A DNA stretch of 64,000 nt from Diphasiastrum complanatum (Eukaryota > Streptophyta > Lycopodiopsida > Lycopodiales > Lycopodiaceae): contig CM055100.1 of the NCBI GenBank assembly GCA_029204225.1, positions 845,709 through 909,708 of the forward strand, in the 5' to 3' direction. Shown here in pieces: positions 58,428 through 64,000 of the stretch. A model generated the notes under the pieces. The model had not been told where the DNA came from and did no database searches. It saw nothing but the letters and a program-made list of their open reading frames with translations. Positions within the stretch are counted from its first letter, which is position 1. Each line of letters opens with the position of its first letter. The translations under genes were made by a program, and so were the position numbers.

Positions 58428-58700
58428 GCGATCTTGGCGCCTTTGGGAGTATCTAACGGCGGCGAGGCTCAGAGTCGTGGCGTGCGACGAAGATACTCTA
58501 AGATACGGGCCCAAAGCCCGAGGATTTGACGGTACGGGAGGTGACAGGTGGCAGAGACAGAGTGCCAGTTGGAAAATGCCACGTGTCATGTGCCCCATGG
58601 CCATTGGTCACTGGCAATCTAAAAAAGAGAATAACCGGGCACCACAAGTGGATTGGGCTGAACGAGCGGCAGAGTGACTGCGACGTGGCAATATTTTATG

Positions 58701-58774
58701 ATTTTTCTTTTGTTTTTAATTTCTAGAATTTATAATCGAGTTGTCGTTATCATGGCTTGGCCTGTCCGGATCTT
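58701..58774. other. AT-rich boundary before the GC island
   Basis: TTTTCTTTTGTTTTTAATTT separates the PYL upstream region from the GC-rich island. Confidence 0.4.
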
Positions 58775-58925
58775 GTGTACCGGCCGGCGGCGACTGGCGA
58801 GTTCCCGGGAAGCCGGTGGCCAGCCAGCAGCAGGGCACGGCCGGCGGCTCCCCGGCCGGCCCTGTCGGGCCAGGGCCCTCCGTGGTCACTTGGTCATCCA
58901 GCCATCTGATGATTGGCCCACAGGA
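58775..58925. repeat. GC-rich island with repeated CCGGCCGG palindromes
   Basis: About 150 bp are strongly GC-rich in an otherwise AT-rich region. GGCCGG motifs occur at least three times (ACCGGCCGGCGGCG, CACGGCCGGCGGC, CCCCGGCCGGCCC). Frames through it show only Gly/Pro/Ala/Arg-rich composition. Confidence 0.75.
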
Positions 58926-61269
58926 CCAGTGACCAGTCGATAACAGTTGAAACTCTAGGGGGGTACTTTGTGAATAATTGACGTTGTGGGCCCTTCAGCA
59001 GCCGTCCACGGGAAGGGCGGTACCTCAAACTGAAAAGCCTCGCCCCCACATTTTTATTTTTACGGAAGTGGATCTCAAAAGCCTTCATGGGTGGAGCACT
59101 GGAGTGGCATGGTGCATGGATGACGATGGGGAAAGTGGAGGTGGGGGGGTTGGGGAGTCTAGGAACATATAATTTTCTTAATTCCATATTCAACATTCAT
59201 TCATAGAAAGTATAGTACCCAATTTTCAAAACTATTAACGTGAGATTAGCCCGTCACATGACAACCTTTTTTTTTTTTTTTGAATACAGAGTTACGCCAC
59301 TAGTGGGTTATACACAATATATACAGCTTGGCCACGCCATCTGGGCAATGCCAAGAGCGGAGCAAGCTTCTTTTTTGTAGTATGTGTGCTAACATACAAA
59401 GGAGAGCCAAAGCACTCCCTAGCTGTGTTCAAGGACGTGTGTTTTTGCATTCATGTTTTGGCATTCTATCATTGTAAAGGGAGGCGGGGGATTTAAAGAT
59501 CTCCTTGGAACCTTGGAGGGTTGTAGGCTGGGTTGTAGGCCGGGTTGGGCACTGGCTTCACTGTGATGTGTGAAGTTTTGTTCTAATTTAAGCTCAAGGC
59601 TTGAGCACCTCAGTTCCTCAACTTTGACCATTGAAAACTTTAAAATGAAAACTTCAACCAACTACAACGTTAATCTTGTCTTAGGGAATTTCTATGAAGT
59701 AGAAGGGTAACCTTCAATCTACAATTGATTTGGGACCTTCACAATAGATGGATAAGCGTTGAAAATGAGTCTACATAGAGACACGCACGAATCAAGATTC
59801 ATGGATATCATACAAGTGGACGTTTGAATCTTTGTGCTCGCTATGTGATATGAAGTAGACATAACTATGCTTTGAATATTGCCTACCATTGGCAAAAAAA
59901 ATTCAAATGATGTTGACCAATGTCAACCAAGTTTGACTTGAAAAATCCAAAAAAATGTGGGAGAACTCCCCACCTCATCAAAACTACCTAGGAGACAACA
60001 AGGAGTACAACAATGATAAATATCTTTTCTACGGAAGTTCTTCATTTGAGAACCCCATAGAAGGGGGGAAGATTTGCTCAAGGTCAATAATACATTACTT
60101 TATGTTTTGTTCTCTTGCTACTTGAACCTCCTCTCCGCCCCAACTCTCAAGCTCCTTACCACCCTATCTAGTCATTTGTTGTAGCTCCCTTTTTTCTTGG
60201 TTTAACCTCAATACCCCCTTGCATCTATCATCATTTTTTCCAATTCCTTCTATGGGCTCCACTCGAGCAATTAAGACTATATGCATGTCTTGTCTATTCC
60301 AAGTCCTCTATTTACAGCTCTCGTATCTTGAACTTTGGAGGTAGACAATTTTTTTCCAAGCTTTCTTTTGTAGTAAAGTAAATATGGGTTCCAAAAGGGC
60401 CCCTTCTAAAAAGCACAAATTAGAAAAGAGCATATTTAGATGGATGAATGTTCAAGGTTGCCCCAAGTTCACTTTTGAGAAGCTAGAGTCTATATGATCA
60501 CATTATGGGAGTTTGTGCACACTAGCGTAATGCAATTTTAGACCTGCATGATGGTCAACTAGAGTCTATGTTCACATTATGGGAGTTCGTGACTGTTAAG
60601 GTTTTATTATTGTAGAGGATATCAATTGGGCCATGTGGACATTGAATGGTTGAAAAGTCACAAGAAGAATCTTCAAAAGGGCCTTTTGATGGTTAGACTT
60701 TCGCTGATATTTCATACTATTGCGTTCAAGCTTACCATGACAAAATTTCAAACAAAAGGTGGCTACTAACATTAGTGATGAAAGGTGATTTTTAAATCTC
60801 CAACCAAAACCAACAACTCTACCATAAAATAATAGGCTTCTCCTAGGAAGCAATCGACTTTTCCCATGAAATGAAAAAAACACAAAAATTAGATATCACC
60901 AACTTCTTGGAGGTTGTATGAATAAAAAAGACAAAACTTGAAAGCATCCACAAGACAAATGCCACAAAGTTTTGAAGCTTTTCTTTAATGAACTCTTTGT
61001 AAACATGTTTGTATCCCACTTAAAGTGCAATAGATAAGCTTTATTACCTAACTCTTAAGCTTTCCTTGTTTAAATGATAATAGATTTTGATTTGTTTTTG
61101 TTCTTAGTGGAATTTTAGCAATAACAATGCAACTTCAATTGTTGTCATGATGTTGTTGTAGATATCTCTTGACGTCTTTTCATATCTTCAAGTAGTCTTT
61201 TGATTCAAATTGCTTTAGTCATTGTTGTTGTTGCTTTTCCCTCTTCTTAACTTGAAGATAGTACAAACT
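58926..61269. other. No gene recognised
   Basis: A T-run at about 59268-59281 followed by TGAATACAGAG could be the poly(A) end of a minus-strand retroposon. CTAGAGTCTAT...CACATTATGGGAG occurs twice at about 60485 and 60560. A short frame MGSKRAPSKKHKLEK at about 60383 is not enough to call. Confidence 0.4.
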
Positions 61270-63581
61270 TAGCCTGTATTTAGCTAACCCATGAAAAACA
61301 TGCAAATGTTTGAAGATAAACCACATGGCTTGTAGTTGACTCTCTCCCATCAAGATCTCTACTCCAATCCAAATGTTTATACCATGTACGCTTAACAACT
61401 ACAACCATTCCCCCAATGTACTTTAGGATTACCTTTGACACTTTCCATTGTACAATAACTTGACTCAAAATAGCCACCACAAGACACACATCTAATCAAG
61501 TGGGTGTTGTATATATCAGACTTCTGACATCTCTTCTAAATATAGTAGCATCCACTAGCTCATGACTATTGTCATTCATAAAGAAATTTTGTTTTGTATC
61601 CAAAGAGTTGAAATTGGCTAGCTATCTAGCATATTGAATTTCTAGCATAATCTAACTAGCATAATTGATTTGAGCATTAAGTCTTCCTATCTCCATCCTT
61701 CTATACAAGGAAATTACCACAAAGAACCAATATCCTTCATTTAGAATATCTGACAAGTCCCTTTGAAACTTGAAAATAAGATCTTGATTATCCCTAACAA
61801 CAACACCAAGCTTGTGGTGTAGGCTTAGTCCACATAGTGCCTTTATTTACTTGCATACTTTCCTCTCCTTTCCCTTGACAATGAAGCCTTCAAGTTGTTG
61901 ACGATAATCTTATCTCCTTCACAAGAAAATTTCATCAATGCCACATCAACCATACTTTTAGCTTGATTGTTTTCATAAAACTTCAATAGGTGTTTAAAGA
62001 CCATCTCTGGTCTTTGAGTGGTCTTAAAGATTCATTGCTCTTTTGAAATATTTGCACATATTATGTATGTGAATTTACTTATTACTCCATGCTTCTTCTA
62101 TTGTGATAGACTTCAATACATGCTTACACAATTTATTAGTTGGATGTTTTGAAGGTAAACCAACTAGCCTGCTATACTTTTTATAATCAATAGACTATAA
62201 TAGTTTGGATGGCCAAATCTTATATGCCACAACAAGGTGAGTTTGATTAGTTATAGCACGTGGTTGGGCCTAAAACACACATCTTTTGATGCTTTTTTCT
62301 CAAGATCTAGCACTAACTTAGAAATTCTTCCCAAGTCCTTTGAGTTCATGAGCAATATCATCTCCTGGTGTTGCCTTTTGATTTTTCAATGTAGAGAACA
62401 ACTCTTGTTGAAGTGTCATATCCATCTATTGAGTCTATATATCATGCATCTTGTGAAAGTTCCCTAGCGATTGGTGATGTTGCAAAAAGCTTGCAATTAT
62501 CATTATATATATTTCAACCTCAAACTCATCAACACTGAGGCTCTCTTGCTTTTATTCGGTCTTGGCTTGGGATACCTCATGATACTTTCTGCAATATTTT
62601 TGAAGATGACCGAACTTTCCACGATGCAATTAGTAATCTTTTTTCTTTTTGCCCTTTTCTTCTATTTTTTATTTTTTATCTTTCCCTTTTGTGAAGCCCC
62701 TTAAATCTCCATGACTGTTTTCCATTCATCTACTTTATTTTTCATTTTCCTTTGTCTTCTTGTAGATTATTGCTTTAATTCCCTTCAACCATTTGTTTTC
62801 ATTGTCTACTATTCTTATTCAACCATATATTTCCTCCCACAACTGTAAATTTCTCTCATATCTCTGTCATTCTTGCATCACATGTCATTGTTGACTCACC
62901 TTCTTTTATCTTTAATTTGTATGGCTGATTCCACAAATAGAGAAATCTTCATGATTTATACTTTTCAAACCTTGCATTGACGGAATCATTTGCATCCTTA
63001 GATGCTTGTCCTGCACAAATGTGATGAATCAAAGTATCCTCAGTGGAAAGAGAAATGAGAGACAAAGTTGTTAAATCATGAACTTCATACAAACGTTACT
63101 CTATATTTGAGTCCACTTTTACCTCTCGTCTATTAACTACTCTATAAAGTTCATCATTGACAAAATGAGATTCATGTTGTACTTTCAAGCATTTTAGTTG
63201 TTCCCATCTTAACTTGCTTGAATCAATAACAGTCTAATCTATAATGTAATTTTACATGCAACAAGCCCATTCAAGTAAAAAGAAAAGAGGAATACTACTT
63301 CTTCAATCAACAATATAAAAGTGAAATCAATGAATCAAAATCTTGACTTGGTTTCAACTATCAAGACCTCTATAAAACCACAATGCAATGAAATTTTTTG
63401 GGAACCTCTTATTATAGCATGTGTATGTGTCTATATAAGAAAGGATTGAATTACCATAACACTCTTTGGTTGAAAAAAATCAAAGCATGCCTTTGCTAGA
63501 ATGAGCACATGTGATTCAATATGCTACACATGGAATTGCAATTCTCCTTTTGTTCTCAAGTCTTTTTTCTCATCTCATTCA
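61270..63581 (-). mobile_element. Heavily decayed Ty1/copia element, minus strand
   Basis: From low to high coordinates: RNase H (VILKYIGGMV, DWSRDLDGRESTTSHVVYLQ, 61280-61489), RT (GFIVKGKERKVCK, a stop, IKALCGLS, about 61815-61895) and a gag zinc-knuckle relic (HRGKFGHLQKYCRKYHE, about 62560-62640). Gag-like but unreadable frames continue to about 63300. The order is right for a copia element read on the minus strand, and a 5' LTR start follows at 63582. Nearly every frame is broken. Confidence 0.7.
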
Positions 63582-64000
63582 TGTTGGAATCGGGAACTAG
63601 GGGAGAACGGCGGAAACGGAGGAAGAGAGAAGTGAATAAATGGCGGAACAACTCTCTCCATTCCTATGGGCTGCTACAACCAAGAACATTCTGAAAAAGG
63701 TTGTAGATGCAGGAATAGAATCATAGCACATGCGTTCTCAGTAACAGAATCGTGAAATATTCATACTCAGACAAACATAAGTACAATCCACCGAAAATAT
63801 TAAAGGTGTGGAATCACTGTAAAAATAAATTTTAGTAATGAAGTTCAGTTCAGAATTTTAAAACGATAGTGCAATATGATGATGTTGGTCCCTCAGGCGT
63901 CAAAGACAGCCACCGTCTGATTAGAAACTGAGGAGTCGTAGACGTCCATGTTCTGATCAGAGTTAGTGAACGAGCATGAGCTAGCAATAAATCAATAGTA
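63582..64000 (-). mobile_element. Probable 5' LTR of the decayed copia element, runs off the right edge
   Basis: On the plus strand it begins TGTTGGAATCGGGAACTAGG with GAACGGCGGAAACGG, similar to the LTR start at 51788. A PBS next to it is not readable (CTCATCTCATTCA stands where GCTCTGATACCA is expected). Confidence 0.5.

Larger units (their letters stand above)
57376..58700 (-). promoter_or_regulatory. Upstream region of the PYL gene with ABRE/G-box motifs
   Basis: No other gene is recognised here. The part nearest the ATG is presumably 5' UTR. Between 58370 and 58700 base composition becomes GC-rich and carries CACGTGGC (58420-58427), CCACGTGTC (58579-58587) and GACGTGGC (58682-58689). 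These are ABRE/G-box cores bound by ABF/AREB-type bZIP factors. Their distance of about 1.05-1.3 kb from the ATG suggests a long or intron-containing 5' UTR, or that the motifs are distal. Confidence 0.5.

Noticed and set aside
58674-58943. Gly/Pro/Arg-rich frames through the GC island
   Set aside because: GC-rich DNA lacks stops by composition; there is no domain or good start context.

Overview
The window is nuclear DNA of a land plant. The evidence is spliceosomal introns, a plant-type MED15 gene, an abscisic-acid receptor gene, Ty1/copia and Ty3/gypsy retrotransposon remnants primed by plant-type tRNA-binding sites, and long AG/CT and TG microsatellites. The two host genes float in a sea of degraded retroelements and introns reach 3.3 kb. 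This suggests a large, repeat-rich genome (a fern, another non-seed plant or a gymnosperm would fit), but the sequence alone does not fix the lineage.

Layout. (1) 1-6450: the 5' half of a minus-strand gene for Mediator tail subunit MED15. Four exons are visible, the first three encoding the KIX domain; the promoter lies at about 6000-6450. No single exon stands out as a long ORF, so the gene is visible only when the exons are spliced. (2) 6450-17000: three short tandem duplications, a copia gag relic, a decayed copia pol with YVDN in place of YVDD, and a short element bounded by two 593-bp direct repeats (LTRs). (3) 18420-20650: a decayed plus-strand coding region that I could not assign to any family. 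(4) 21700-35220: a mosaic of broken copia and gypsy fragments on both strands. One copia copy has lost its integrase core, and that place is taken by an antisense two-exon piece of a cellular or transposon gene. (5) 35222-40448: a nearly full-length minus-strand copia element with both LTRs, PBS, gag, protease, integrase, reverse transcriptase and RNase H, disabled by stops and frameshifts. (6) 40449-52400: more copia and gypsy remnants, including a chromodomain-bearing gypsy element that lost its integrase core, and a GGTGCCTTAGACT-type minisatellite. (7) 52400-56500: unassigned AT-rich DNA. (8) 56503-58700: an intact, apparently intronless PYR/PYL/RCAR abscisic-acid receptor gene (203 codons, minus strand) with ACGT-core ABRE/G-box motifs upstream. 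(9) 58750-64000: a GC-rich island, unassigned DNA and a heavily decayed minus-strand copia element whose 5' LTR runs off the window end.

The two host genes are unlinked in function at the biochemical level. MED15 connects transcription factors to RNA polymerase II through its KIX domain; the PYL protein senses ABA and inhibits clade A PP2C phosphatases. Both carry ABRE/G-box cores in the putative promoter. I found no CRISPR array, tRNA or rRNA gene, and no operon-like system. The most unexplained pieces are the 18.4-20.6 kb coding relic and the antisense gene fragment at 29.1-30.0 kb.
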